64,000 nt of DNA from NCBI GenBank assembly GCA_964448285.1, contig CAYUWG010000001.1:1-64000 (forward strand), in the 5' to 3' direction. Below, piece after piece: positions 44,484 to 53,009 of the stretch. The position numbers and the translations under genes are program-made. The notes beneath the pieces were generated by a model. It had not been told where the DNA came from. It saw only the letters and a list, made by a program, of their open reading frames with translations, and did not search any database. How positions within the stretch are numbered: position 1 is the first letter of the stretch; every line of letters starts with the position of its first letter. The DNA is from CAYUWG01 sp964448285. Lineage in GTDB: Bacteria > Bacteroidota > Ignavibacteria > SZUA-365.

Positions 44484-45511
44484 TAGCGTACCCTCCCGGA
44501 TTCCGTGTGACAGAGCATGCACGTCGGGTCTCTCCCTTCAACGTTGTGACAGGCCATGCATTCTTCGATGTCGCGCTTAGCCATACGCGCGTGTTCGCCA
44601 CCGCCGCTACCTCGTCCGAGTGTGGTAAAGCCCGGTACGGCATGGGATGCGGGTTTGAACTTCGCCTGGTTGATGTTCCCGCCTTCCTGATGGCAGGCGA
44701 CGCAGAACTGCGGTTCGCTGTGGCACGTCGCACATTCGTTCTGACGCGACTTCGCATCGATGGCGTGCGTGAATTTGTAGTTCAATTCATGAATGCGCTC
44801 GACAACGGTTTTCTTTTCGTTGTCGCGCGTGGTGCGAACGGGTCGCGGATCGGGCGTGATGTCACCTTTTCCAAACGACTGAAGCCCGACGCCTTGATGG
44901 CAGCCCTGGCACGTGGATTCAGTGTGACATGTCTGGCAGGAAACCTCCATCGCTCCGAGGCGCGTGAGTTGACGGTGGTTCTTCTTGAAATCGGAAAACT
45001 TGTGGTCCGCCGGAAGGAGATTGACGAAGTCCGTGTGGCAGGATTCACAAACTGCGGATGCGGTGTTTCCGTTGTGGCATGTGTTACACGACGCCATGTC
45101 GGGCATGTTCGCATTCGAGGCATACGCAACTTCGTTTACACCTTTGTGGCACGTCTCGCACGCAAGGTCGGCGGCGACGTGCTGCTGGTGCGAGAAGATC
45201 AGCTCGCGGTCCGGATTCGGGAATGTTTCCATGCGGTCTTCGTAGTGGCACTTCGCGCACTCGTCGGTGTTTTCCACGTCGTGGCAACCGGCACACGCTT
45301 GTTTCTTTGCAATGAGATTGTCCTTCGAGCTTGCCGAAACTGAGGCGGCTGTATGGCATGTCGCACAGTCGCCCGCGCCGACTTCCGCATGGAACTTGTG
45401 CGAGAACTTGATAACCTCGGCGTGCTCGTCCATGCGAAAGAGAGGCCCGGCATACGCGACAGCGATGATGATCGCGAGTGTTGCAACAAAAGAGAGATAG
45501 CGTTTCATCAT
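44483..45511 (-). CDS. Periplasmic dodecaheme c-type cytochrome
   Basis: A 342-residue exported protein with twelve CxxCH motifs by my count ('DCATCH' first, 'TCMLCH' last). A signal peptide or anchor 'YLSFVATLAIIIAVAYAGP' starts it; extra His residues for bis-His ligation ('FSHKFHAEV', 'FSHQQHVA') precede haem pairs, as in electron-transfer class III-type cytochromes. Tandem ATG codons at 45511 and 45508; GAGG lies upstream. It lies five bases from the barrel gene and overlaps the C-x4-CH lipoprotein gene. Confidence 0.9.
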   Translation of the reverse strand: MMKRYLSFVATLAIIIAVAYAGPLFRMDEHAEVIKFSHKFHAEVGAGDCATCHTAASVSASSKDNLIAKKQACAGCHDVENTDECAKCHYEDRMETFPNPDRELIFSHQQHVAADLACETCHKGVNEVAYASNANMPDMASCNTCHNGNTASAVCESCHTDFVNLLPADHKFSDFKKNHRQLTRLGAMEVSCQTCHTESTCQGCHQGVGLQSFGKGDITPDPRPVRTTRDNEKKTVVERIHELNYKFTHAIDAKSRQNECATCHSEPQFCVACHQEGGNINQAKFKPASHAVPGFTTLGRGSGGGEHARMAKRDIEECMACHNVEGRDPTCMLCHTESGRVR

Positions 45512-45516
45512 GGCCG

Positions 45517-46839
45517 TCACCTCAGAATATTCGTTTGTTCGCTGAACCAGAAGCTCAAACGCACGAAGCCTCGCACGTCGCTCTTGTAAATCGGATTGCT
45601 CAGCCACTGCATCTGTGCATCGACCGAGATCGATTGCATCGGTCGGAAAACGCCTCCCGCGCTGAGCGAAAGCACGTCGCTTTTCTCCGCGTGCTCGGAA
45701 AGTTTAAAGGAACTGAATCCGACGCCGCAGTTTGGAATGAACTGACGCTCGAACAGCGGATATGCAAGACTGAGATGAACGCTGCTCAATTCGCCCGCGT
45801 AACCGGACGTGCCGCGATAGCTCAAGCTACCGTATTGCGTCGAAACGCCGGCGGAAAAACGCGCGCTCGTTTCTTCGTCGTACGTCACCATGCCTCCGCG
45901 TGCATAGACGCGAAGTTCGTCCATGATATAATCCGCGCCGAGTTCCGCTTCGGTCGTGTTCGTCACGGAAAAAACGGAGAAGAACGAATTGAACGGCAAC
46001 GTTGGAGCGCGGTGGATCACGTCGGCGGCAATGCGGAGGTTCTCCATCACCGGAACCTCGACGTTCGCTTGCGCGCGCTTCAGTTGCGAGAGGTTGAGAT
46101 CGTGGTCATACCGGACGTACACCGAAACGACGTTCGAATGATACGCGACATCGGCGTTCATGTATTGCTCTTTGAGAACGGACGGATCGATGAGCACTTC
46201 GATCGGTTGGAGGTTCGCATCTTCGCGAAGACCGGTATAGCTCTCCGGCTTGCGCTGGCGATTCATGTAACTCAATCCGATCCGCATCGATGGAATCGAT
46301 GTGATGAGCACCTGCCCGCCAAAGACATAGCGCTCTTTGATATCCCCGCCGAACGAGAGATCGGGCAGTACCGTTTGTCCGCCGTAGAGTGTCAGCCTGT
46401 AGCCTTCGACGACCGGAACGCGTGCGAGCAAACCATCCATCGTTCCGACGCCGGCGCCGACGTAGTAGGGCATGCGGCCAAGTTGGATTTCGGAACCCAT
46501 GATCTCGCGCACGCGCAGGAAGAGATTATACACGTTGAACTGCGTGCTTTCTGAGAAAGACGAGTCGAGCGTTGCTGCGCCGTCAAGGAAGGAATGGAGA
46601 CTGACATTGCCGTGCGTGACATCGATGAACGCCGTCTGGCTGCCCCGAAGGATGGAGCGTGACACGTCCACCGTATCGAAGCGTTCCCATCCGTAGAGCG
46701 AAGTCATGAAGCGCCCGGTGATTCTTTGCGCAGACAGCGGAACAGTGAATACGATCAACGCGAGGACGAACACGACTCTCACGCGATTGCGTCGATGCGC
46801 TTCCCGAAGGAATGCACGACGGGATAGTGTTTTTTTCAC
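45517..46839 (-). CDS. Outer-membrane beta-barrel protein of the cytochrome operon
   Basis: A 440-residue protein with a long basic n-region and a signal peptide ending 'FTVPLSAQ'. The mature part is a run of alternating aromatic strands ('YRLTLYGGQTVLP', 'MRIGLSYMNRQRK', 'LSSVHLSLAYPLF') and ends in 'RGFVRLSFWFSEQTN', typical of transmembrane barrels. No haem motif is present. The GTG at 46839 is preferred because AAGGAGG lies nine bases upstream; the frame continues to 46896. Placed between multiheme genes, it could be the sheath of a porin-cytochrome conduit; that is inference. Confidence 0.75.
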   Translation of the reverse strand: MKKTLSRRAFLREAHRRNRVRVVFVLALIVFTVPLSAQRITGRFMTSLYGWERFDTVDVSRSILRGSQTAFIDVTHGNVSLHSFLDGAATLDSSFSESTQFNVYNLFLRVREIMGSEIQLGRMPYYVGAGVGTMDGLLARVPVVEGYRLTLYGGQTVLPDLSFGGDIKERYVFGGQVLITSIPSMRIGLSYMNRQRKPESYTGLREDANLQPIEVLIDPSVLKEQYMNADVAYHSNVVSVYVRYDHDLNLSQLKRAQANVEVPVMENLRIAADVIHRAPTLPFNSFFSVFSVTNTTEAELGADYIMDELRVYARGGMVTYDEETSARFSAGVSTQYGSLSYRGTSGYAGELSSVHLSLAYPLFERQFIPNCGVGFSSFKLSEHAEKSDVLSLSAGGVFRPMQSISVDAQMQWLSNPIYKSDVRGFVRLSFWFSEQTNILR

Positions 46840-46948
46840 GAGTGATACCTCCTTGTCAAAATGCATGGCTTCCATTTCATCTGTCCTCATGCTCAACGTA
46901 CAACACCGGAAAAAAACATCAAACCAGTATCGTAGAAGTGAGGCGATG

Positions 46949-47500
46949 TTACTTCGCCTGCGGAATAAGGTGCTTTACTTTTTCCCATTTCTCGGAAAAC
47001 TTGAATCCTTTGTAAGTCGGGCTTTTTTCGTTGTGACACGTCACACAAAGCGCGTTGATCGCCGCTTCATCCTTGTACTCCTTCATTCCGGCTGTGATCG
47101 CTTTCGCTTTGTCCTTCATCACCTGCAGCGTCTTGTAGCCGGAGCCGGCTCCATGACAGCTTTCGCACTGCACGCCATCTTTCGGATCGAATGTCTTTTC
47201 AAACATCGAAGGATCCGATCCATGGCCCGTCGTATGACACGAAAGACATTCCGGTGTTTCCGCGGCAGGCTTCTTCGAGCCTTTCGCTTTCGCAACGTCA
47301 TTCGCTTTGTCCGTCAGCAGTGTCTTGTAGGCTTTCGCGTGAGGACCATCCTGCCAGATGACAAATTGCTTTCCCTGCTTCTCAGTCCTGTGACACATCC
47401 CGCATGGCTTTGCGCCGATGTATTTGTGCTGAGCAACCATCTGCGTCGAAATACCGCCTGCGAGGATTGCCACAATAGCGAATATGCCGAGCTGTTTCAT
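46949..47500 (-). CDS. Tetraheme cytochrome c554-like protein
   Basis: A 183-residue exported cytochrome with four haem motifs: 'PCGMCH', 'ECLSCH', 'QCESCH' and 'LCVTCH'. The pattern 'KYIGAKPCGMCHRTEKQGKQ' with 'GVQCESCHGAGSGY' matches the cytochrome c554 family, first known from Nitrosomonas as an electron carrier for hydroxylamine oxidation but widespread as a soluble shuttle. GGAG lies at good distance from the ATG (47500). It probably carries electrons between the inner-membrane complex and the periplasmic chain of this operon. Confidence 0.9.
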   Translation of the reverse strand: MKQLGIFAIVAILAGGISTQMVAQHKYIGAKPCGMCHRTEKQGKQFVIWQDGPHAKAYKTLLTDKANDVAKAKGSKKPAAETPECLSCHTTGHGSDPSMFEKTFDPKDGVQCESCHGAGSGYKTLQVMKDKAKAITAGMKEYKDEAAINALCVTCHNEKSPTYKGFKFSEKWEKVKHLIPQAK

Positions 47501-47540
47501 GGCATATCTCCTCAAAAAAGATCTCCGGATTCTAAGTGTC

Positions 47541-49022
47541 TCATTGTGTTGAAGTGTCCGCAATCGAACGATGGTTCAACCGCCGGATATAAACGTACAA
47601 CGCGACGGCGAGAAGTGATATGACAAAAGTCGCGATTCCCAATCCCCACCGTCGATAGAAGAATTCATCGACGGCGGATGCCGCTTCATCATGGACGGTC
47701 AGGGCTGTCTTCAAACCGGGATTCAGGACTTCAGCGAACTTCTCTTCGCTGAACGTATGCACGGTTGTCCGCGCGGTGAGTCGTGCTTGCCGAACCTCGC
47801 GGAGTTTGAATTTCGCTTCCGAGATCTCCATTCCTTTCTGTTCGGCATCATGGATGAAACCCTTTGCCCGTTCTTCGACGCGTTCCAGGCTGTCGATCAG
47901 CATACGCATCAATCCGGCAACCTTATATCCCTTCTTGTTCTTCGATTCGGTGTGACACTCGGAACACACTGCGTCTTTATCGACGCCGAGCAACTGGTTG
48001 GTTGCTGCGAGGATTTTATGGTTGCCATGACAGGTTTCACACTCGGGAAGGTTTTGTTCGTCGAACGGCTTCTTGTGCGGACTAGCGGAGAACAACTCCG
48101 CGTTCAGGACGTGGCAGGTTCCGCACACTTTCGAGATGGACTCGATCCCCGGAGGGCTTGCACCGTGATTACCGTGACAATCGTTGCACGCAGGCGAGTT
48201 CACGTCGCCTTTCTTCAACAAGGCCACGCCATGGACACTCCGTGCATAGTCATCGAACTGCGTCGTCGGGATTTTATACGCTTTCATGTACTCCGAATCC
48301 GAGTGGCACTTCGCACACGTCTTCGGAACCTGCAAAGGATAGACTTTCGAACGCACGTCCGAAGAGGGATGAATGTCGTGTCCTCCGTGACAGCTCGTGC
48401 ATTCCGCAGCTTTCGCGTCGCCGCGCTTGTTCAACATCCCATGTACGCTCGTTCGATACTTCGATAATTGATCAACGGGCAGTGCGACGTTATATGATCG
48501 CATATAGGTTGCATTCTCATGACACTTGGCGCAGGTTGCCGGGGCATTCAACGGGTGCACGGGCGATGAAGGATCGTTTACCGAAGTGATGCGATGCGAA
48601 CCGTGACACGTTGTGCACTGAGCGATATGTTCCTTCCCGCTCAGAGCGCTTTTTCCATGGATGCTCGTCGTCAACAGGGCGTGCTGATTCGTCGGCAGGG
48701 AGCTTCCATATTTCTTCATAGCCGTCGCGTCGGAATGGCACGAGGCGCAACGCTCGGATATCGCGTCACCTTTCGGAACGCCGATATATCCGGCGCTTTT
48801 CGACATGGCTTCTTCCATCTCTTCTTTTTTCGCGTTCCCACCATGACACGCTGCGCATGATATCCCTTTGGTATAGTGAACGTCACGCTTGTACATCTCT
48901 GCACGTGCATCGCCAATTCCGTCATGGCACACGAAACACTGGTCTCTGGTCGCACCGTTCTGTGCTGAAGCAACGATGGATATCGTCATCAGGGTGTAGA
49001 GAATTCGGACGTAAGTTTTCAT
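47541..49022 (-). CDS. Undecaheme c-type cytochrome with C-terminal membrane anchor
   Basis: A 493-residue protein with signal peptide, eleven CxxCH motifs, and a C-terminal membrane helix 'GLGIATFVISLLAVALYVYI'. Repeated 'SVHGxxxxxKGD..xxxCxxCHGxH' units show growth by duplication. A helical region (~380-445) separates haem part from anchor. Its ATG overlaps the cytochrome b stop as ATGA. In a bc complex the next gene is normally cytochrome c1 or f; none is present, so this anchored multiheme protein is a good candidate for that role. Confidence 0.9.
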   Translation of the reverse strand: MKTYVRILYTLMTISIVASAQNGATRDQCFVCHDGIGDARAEMYKRDVHYTKGISCAACHGGNAKKEEMEEAMSKSAGYIGVPKGDAISERCASCHSDATAMKKYGSSLPTNQHALLTTSIHGKSALSGKEHIAQCTTCHGSHRITSVNDPSSPVHPLNAPATCAKCHENATYMRSYNVALPVDQLSKYRTSVHGMLNKRGDAKAAECTSCHGGHDIHPSSDVRSKVYPLQVPKTCAKCHSDSEYMKAYKIPTTQFDDYARSVHGVALLKKGDVNSPACNDCHGNHGASPPGIESISKVCGTCHVLNAELFSASPHKKPFDEQNLPECETCHGNHKILAATNQLLGVDKDAVCSECHTESKNKKGYKVAGLMRMLIDSLERVEERAKGFIHDAEQKGMEISEAKFKLREVRQARLTARTTVHTFSEEKFAEVLNPGLKTALTVHDEAASAVDEFFYRRWGLGIATFVISLLAVALYVYIRRLNHRSIADTSTQ

Positions 49023-50080
49023 GACAGCCACCCGAGAATTGTAAGGACGATGATATACGCGATGACCGCAAGTCCGATGTAGTTCAGCAATCGGTTCCTC
49101 GCGCCTTGAGCACTCTTGCTATCCCAAAAGGGGATGAAGGTCCAGAGCATACCGGCAATGCCGAATAAGAGCACGCCAAATACTTCCCCTTCAAGGAAGA
49201 GCATATTCCCCGGGATGTATTTCAGCGTCTGGAACATGAACATGAAGTACCACTCCGGCTTTATGCCTGCCGGAGCGGGGGCGAAGGGATCGGCCTTCAC
49301 GCCTAACTCCCAGGGAAAGAACACCGCGAGAATTGCTAGAATGTTGAGGACGATAAGCCACAGGAGTAAATCGCGAAGCAGGAAATTGGGGAAGAACGGC
49401 ATGGACTTTTTCGACTTGCCTTCTATCGGTTCACTCATACCCTGTATCTGCACTAATGCAAGGTGCACTCCAAGCAACACGGTGAAGACTGCCGGAAAAA
49501 CAGCCACGTGAAATCCGAAGAAGCGCGAGAGTGTCGCTCCGGTAACGTCCTCGCTGCCGCGAAGGAAGATCATGATCTGCTCGCCGAAAAACGGGACAGC
49601 CTTTACGATGTCCGTTCCGACTTTCGTGGCAAAGAACGCGAGCTCGTTCCAGGGAAGAAGATACCCGCTGAATCCGAAGCCGAGTGCAAGGAAGAACATC
49701 AGCATTCCCGTGAACCATGTTATCTCACGCGGCTTGCGATACGCTTTCGTAAAGAAGACGCTGAACATGTGAATCATCGCCGAAAGGACGAACAGGTTCG
49801 CAGCCCAGCTATGGATGGAACGAATGAGCCAACCGAACTCGACGCGCGACATGATGAAGCGAATGCTCTCGAACGCAAGCTCTTCGCTTCCCTTGTAATA
49901 GAGAAGAAGAAGAATTCCCGTCGCGACCTGAATGATGAACAGGAAGAGCGAGACGCCGCCAAAGTAATACCATACGGAGTGTCTGTGAACGGGCACCGTT
50001 TTCTTCATGACGGTATGCCGGATGTTTTCTATCGGCAGCCGTTCCTGAAACCACTGCTTCATGTTTTCCATTGCACTCAT
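49019..50080 (-). CDS. Cytochrome b (b6/subunit IV-like)
   Basis: Membrane subunit of a quinol-oxidising Rieske/cytochrome b complex, 353 residues with about seven to eight helices. Haem-ligand pairs are visible: His-x13-His in 'SIHSWAANLFVLSAMIHMF' and His-x14-His in 'GFHVAVFPAVFTVLLGVHL', the x14 spacing being typical of b6. The quinol site carries 'PEWY' in 'GIKPEWYFMF'. The length covers b6 plus subunit IV in one chain. Both ends overlap neighbours as ATGA, so Rieske, cytochrome b and the 11-heme protein are co-translated. Confidence 0.93.
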   Translation of the reverse strand: MSAMENMKQWFQERLPIENIRHTVMKKTVPVHRHSVWYYFGGVSLFLFIIQVATGILLLLYYKGSEELAFESIRFIMSRVEFGWLIRSIHSWAANLFVLSAMIHMFSVFFTKAYRKPREITWFTGMLMFFLALGFGFSGYLLPWNELAFFATKVGTDIVKAVPFFGEQIMIFLRGSEDVTGATLSRFFGFHVAVFPAVFTVLLGVHLALVQIQGMSEPIEGKSKKSMPFFPNFLLRDLLLWLIVLNILAILAVFFPWELGVKADPFAPAPAGIKPEWYFMFMFQTLKYIPGNMLFLEGEVFGVLLFGIAGMLWTFIPFWDSKSAQGARNRLLNYIGLAVIAYIIVLTILGWLS

Positions 50081-50535
50081 GCGGACCTCGCTACGAACAC
50101 TTCATCGCCCTTGACGATGACACGGTATTCTTCCAATGGCTTCGGGGGCGGACCTTCGATATTGCGTCCATTCAAATCGTACTTCCCGTTGTGGCACGCA
50201 CACCATATCACCGAGAGGTCCTTTCTGTACTGAACGGTGCAGTCTAAATGTGTGCACGTTCCATCGAACGCGCGAAACTCGCCGTCTTCCTTCCGGATGA
50301 GGATGACCGGTTTATTTCCAAAGCGGACGATCGTGCCGGTGTTCTTTTCGATATCCTTCACCAAGCCGACCTTGACGTTGCTCACTTCGACCTCTGCCTG
50401 CTTCGGCGGTTTTAGGTACGCAACGATGGGATACATGACTGCGCCGAGCCAGGCAACAGCGCTGCCACCGAGAATGAATTTGAGAACGTCGCGTCTCTGC
50501 GTCTTCCCGAATTCCTGATTCGAATGTTGATCCAT
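50077..50535 (-). CDS. Rieske iron-sulfur protein
   Basis: The 2Fe-2S subunit of the bc-type complex, 152 residues. A twin-Arg N-terminus ('TQRRDVLKFILGGSAVAWLG') suggests Tat export of a folded protein with its helix as anchor. The cluster ligands are in 'CTHLDC' (usual: CTHLGC) and 'CACHNGKYD'. Both cluster-binding boxes are complete. GGAGG before the ATG at 50535 sets the start; an in-frame GTG six bases earlier is less likely. Its stop overlaps the cytochrome b start. Confidence 0.94.
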   Translation of the reverse strand: MDQHSNQEFGKTQRRDVLKFILGGSAVAWLGAVMYPIVAYLKPPKQAEVEVSNVKVGLVKDIEKNTGTIVRFGNKPVILIRKEDGEFRAFDGTCTHLDCTVQYRKDLSVIWCACHNGKYDLNGRNIEGPPPKPLEEYRVIVKGDEVFVARSA

Positions 50536-50579
50536 TTTCACCCTCCTGCTGTTAGAGGAAATTTGATTGTCACGAACGG

Positions 50580-50642
50580 TTAATAATCCACTCCAGTGCT
50601 TTTCTCTCCTGTAACGGGTTCAATGAATTGCACATGCGGCAT
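50580..50642 (-). CDS. Possible 20-residue peptide
   Basis: A frame of 20 codons ('MPHVQFIEPVTGEKSTGVDY') begins two bases after the stop of the NapC-like gene, before the Rieske gene. No family or purpose is known. It may be chance. Confidence 0.2.
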   Translation of the reverse strand: MPHVQFIEPVTGEKSTGVDY

Positions 50643-50644
50643 TG

Positions 50645-52144
50645 TCACTTTGTTTTTCCGTGACAGTCGCTGCAATTCATTTCTTTCCAGGCATTCCCTA
50701 CGTCCACAGGATGAACCCAATCGACTCCTGTGAGTGAAAGGTTGTTTTTCCCAGCGCCGAGTTCTTGGGATAACACGACGTGACACGTGTTGCAATCGCG
50801 CGAGAGGACCTTTCCGTCGTCACTGACGTGATTACCGTCGTGGCAGCGGAAGCATCCCGGTGAAAAGAGATGGCCGATGTGGTCGGGATACTGCCGCCAG
50901 TCGTGCTTCATTTCCGGGAAGTAATTCCGGGAGTAAATTTTCTGAACCTCCGAGATCGCACGGGTGATTTCTTTCTTCTTCTGCTTCGATACCTCCGGAT
51001 AGTAAGTTCGATAGAAGCTCTCGATCACGAGCCGGATGCTGTCCAACGCGACGGCTTTATTCGTATAAGCGTTCTCGAGCGCCTGCACGGCAACGCTTTT
51101 TACATACGGCAATGATGGGTCGATCCAGCCCAAACTGATAATGCGATCGACCGTGCGTTGCGGTGGTCGATAGACGTGCGTCGGACGATTGTGACAATCG
51201 ATGCAATCCATTCTTCGCTTTTCGCCTGAAGCCAATTCTTTTTCGCTTATCGGCTTCGTCTTATCGCGATAGATGCGCTCAACTCCGTCGTCATGACGAA
51301 CCCTCACCCAGGGGATTTCCAATCGCTGTGAGTCCGTTGCAACGTAGGTGACTTCATTCGCGATGTTCATGTGCCAATGGATCCCGGACGTCGGGCCGGC
51401 TTCGATATTCCCACCGCCGATGCGGATGAGCAGATTCAGATCCCAGCGTGTGTTTTGCTCATCGGAGAGATAGTACGTATTGGCCATTTTCTTTTGACTG
51501 AAGAAATGCTTCGGCCAGTGGCACTGCTCGCACGTTTCCTGCGCCGGTCGAAGGTTATGGATCGGCGTTGGAATGGGACGCGGATACTTATCGAGCAATA
51601 CGGCATAAACCTGATACGCGCCGGAAAGCTTGGAACGAACGAACCACCCGGCGCCCGGTCCGATATGACACTTCACACAACCGACGCGGGCATGCGGTGA
51701 ATACTGGTACGCCGTGTACTCCGGCTCCATCACTTTATGGCAAACCTCGCCACAGAACTCATCGGAGTCCGTGTATTCATAGGCTTTGAAACTCCCGAAC
51801 GCGGAGAACACGAGCAGGAGCAGAGAACCGCCTGAGATAAAGATGACGGCTCGGCGATGTTGTGGCTTATTGAGATCGACGATCGGGAAAACGAGTTCCT
51901 GAACCTTGCCCAATCTCTCCCTTCGATGAAAGCGCAGTACACCGATGAACATGATGCCGATTCCGATCAGCAGAAAACCCGGAAGGATTACGAACGTCAG
52001 GATGCCCATGTACGGCTTGTACGACGCGGCGAACAACTCGACAATCGTCAGGAAGACGATCAATCCGAATGCTACAGATGCAACGACGGCGCCGGCAATA
52101 GTGATGGTGTTATAAAACGATCGTGGGAAAATTCTTTTCGTCAT
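50645..52144 (-). CDS. NapC/NirT-like membrane multiheme cytochrome
   Basis: A 499-residue protein with three to four N-terminal membrane helices and a periplasmic multiheme part. The first haem box is 'EFCGEVCHKVMEPEY', C-x3-CH followed by a Met, the region where NapC/NirT proteins bind their quinol-facing haem; six ordinary CxxCH boxes follow ('GCVKCH' to 'NCSDCH'). NapC-type proteins oxidise menaquinol and pass electrons to periplasmic partners. The ATG has AGGTGA nine bases upstream. It follows the b561-like gene after seven bases. Confidence 0.88.
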   Translation of the reverse strand: MTKRIFPRSFYNTITIAGAVVASVAFGLIVFLTIVELFAASYKPYMGILTFVILPGFLLIGIGIMFIGVLRFHRRERLGKVQELVFPIVDLNKPQHRRAVIFISGGSLLLLVFSAFGSFKAYEYTDSDEFCGEVCHKVMEPEYTAYQYSPHARVGCVKCHIGPGAGWFVRSKLSGAYQVYAVLLDKYPRPIPTPIHNLRPAQETCEQCHWPKHFFSQKKMANTYYLSDEQNTRWDLNLLIRIGGGNIEAGPTSGIHWHMNIANEVTYVATDSQRLEIPWVRVRHDDGVERIYRDKTKPISEKELASGEKRRMDCIDCHNRPTHVYRPPQRTVDRIISLGWIDPSLPYVKSVAVQALENAYTNKAVALDSIRLVIESFYRTYYPEVSKQKKKEITRAISEVQKIYSRNYFPEMKHDWRQYPDHIGHLFSPGCFRCHDGNHVSDDGKVLSRDCNTCHVVLSQELGAGKNNLSLTGVDWVHPVDVGNAWKEMNCSDCHGKTK

Positions 52145-52151
52145 GTTCAAC

Positions 52152-53009
52152 TCACCTGTAGGAAAACACCATTGCAACGATGATCCAGATAACCATGCTG
52201 AATCCGAGTGACAGGGCGATCCATCCGAAGATGCGGATAGTCCGGATAACGATCGGGGGATACGGCTCCACGAGATAGTCCTTCAACGTCCCGTCAGCGA
52301 CGAGGCGCGCGTACTCGTCGGGTTTGTCACGTTTGAATTCTTCGAGCGGCATTCGTCCGCTGAAGATCACGATGTCCATCGGGAATTTCTCCGGTCGAAG
52401 ATGCGTGTTGAAGAAATGCACCGTGAAGATGAATCCGGTTGCGAGCAGTGCTTCGTCGCTGTGGATGATCGTTGCAACGTTGAGCATCCATCCCGGAATG
52501 AAGAGCGTGAAGAACTCGGGAAACCACAGCATCAATCCCGTCGAACCGATCACCATCATTCCCCAGAAGACGGCGAAGTAGTCGAACTTTTCCCAGTACG
52601 TCCATCGTCCGTAATTCGGTCGATCTCCCTTTCCGAGAAACCATTTGAGGTTACCGACCAATTCCTGCCAGTCTCGTTTGTTCGGAAGCATCGAATCCGT
52701 TCCCGTGAGCATCCTTTTCCATGTTCCATATTCCCGACGTTTCATTCGGAAGAGATCGATGATGTGCGTAGCGAACACGACGATCATGACGAAGGCAGCG
52801 ATGCGATGTACGTAGCCTGCGCTCTCGAAACCACCGAAGGCTTTCGAGACGAATCGTGCCCAGCCGGTGTAGGAAAACTTCAACGTCATGCCTGTCATCG
52901 CAAGTGAGATGAAGCTCACGATCATCATGATGTGGAGAACGCGATTGAGTCGTTTGAAGCGGAGAAATTCTACGCGAGGTTGGTTATTCACTTTCATCCC
53001 TTCCATCAT
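52152..53009 (-). CDS. Cytochrome b561/FdnI-type membrane subunit
   Basis: A di-haem inner-membrane protein of 285 residues with four to five helices, of the formate-dehydrogenase-gamma/Ni-hydrogenase cytochrome b fold. Candidate ligands are His residues in 'RVLHIMMIVSFI', 'YVHRIAAFVMIVVFATHIID' and 'IIHSDEALLATGFIFTVHFF'. It probably exchanges electrons between quinones and the multiheme partner encoded just upstream (19-heme gene, overlap of 26 bases). The start at 53009 or an ATG at 52997 are both possible. Confidence 0.9.
   Translation of the reverse strand: MMEGMKVNNQPRVEFLRFKRLNRVLHIMMIVSFISLAMTGMTLKFSYTGWARFVSKAFGGFESAGYVHRIAAFVMIVVFATHIIDLFRMKRREYGTWKRMLTGTDSMLPNKRDWQELVGNLKWFLGKGDRPNYGRWTYWEKFDYFAVFWGMMVIGSTGLMLWFPEFFTLFIPGWMLNVATIIHSDEALLATGFIFTVHFFNTHLRPEKFPMDIVIFSGRMPLEEFKRDKPDEYARLVADGTLKDYLVEPYPPIVIRTIRIFGWIALSLGFSMVIWIIVAMVFSYR

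Noticed and set aside
44507..45343. Long open frame antisense to the 12-heme cytochrome gene
   Set aside because: CxxCH-rich genes leave long antisense frames; no domain is visible.
49505..49515. Half parS-like sequence CCACGTGAAAT
   Set aside because: Only one arm matches and it is inside the cytochrome b gene.
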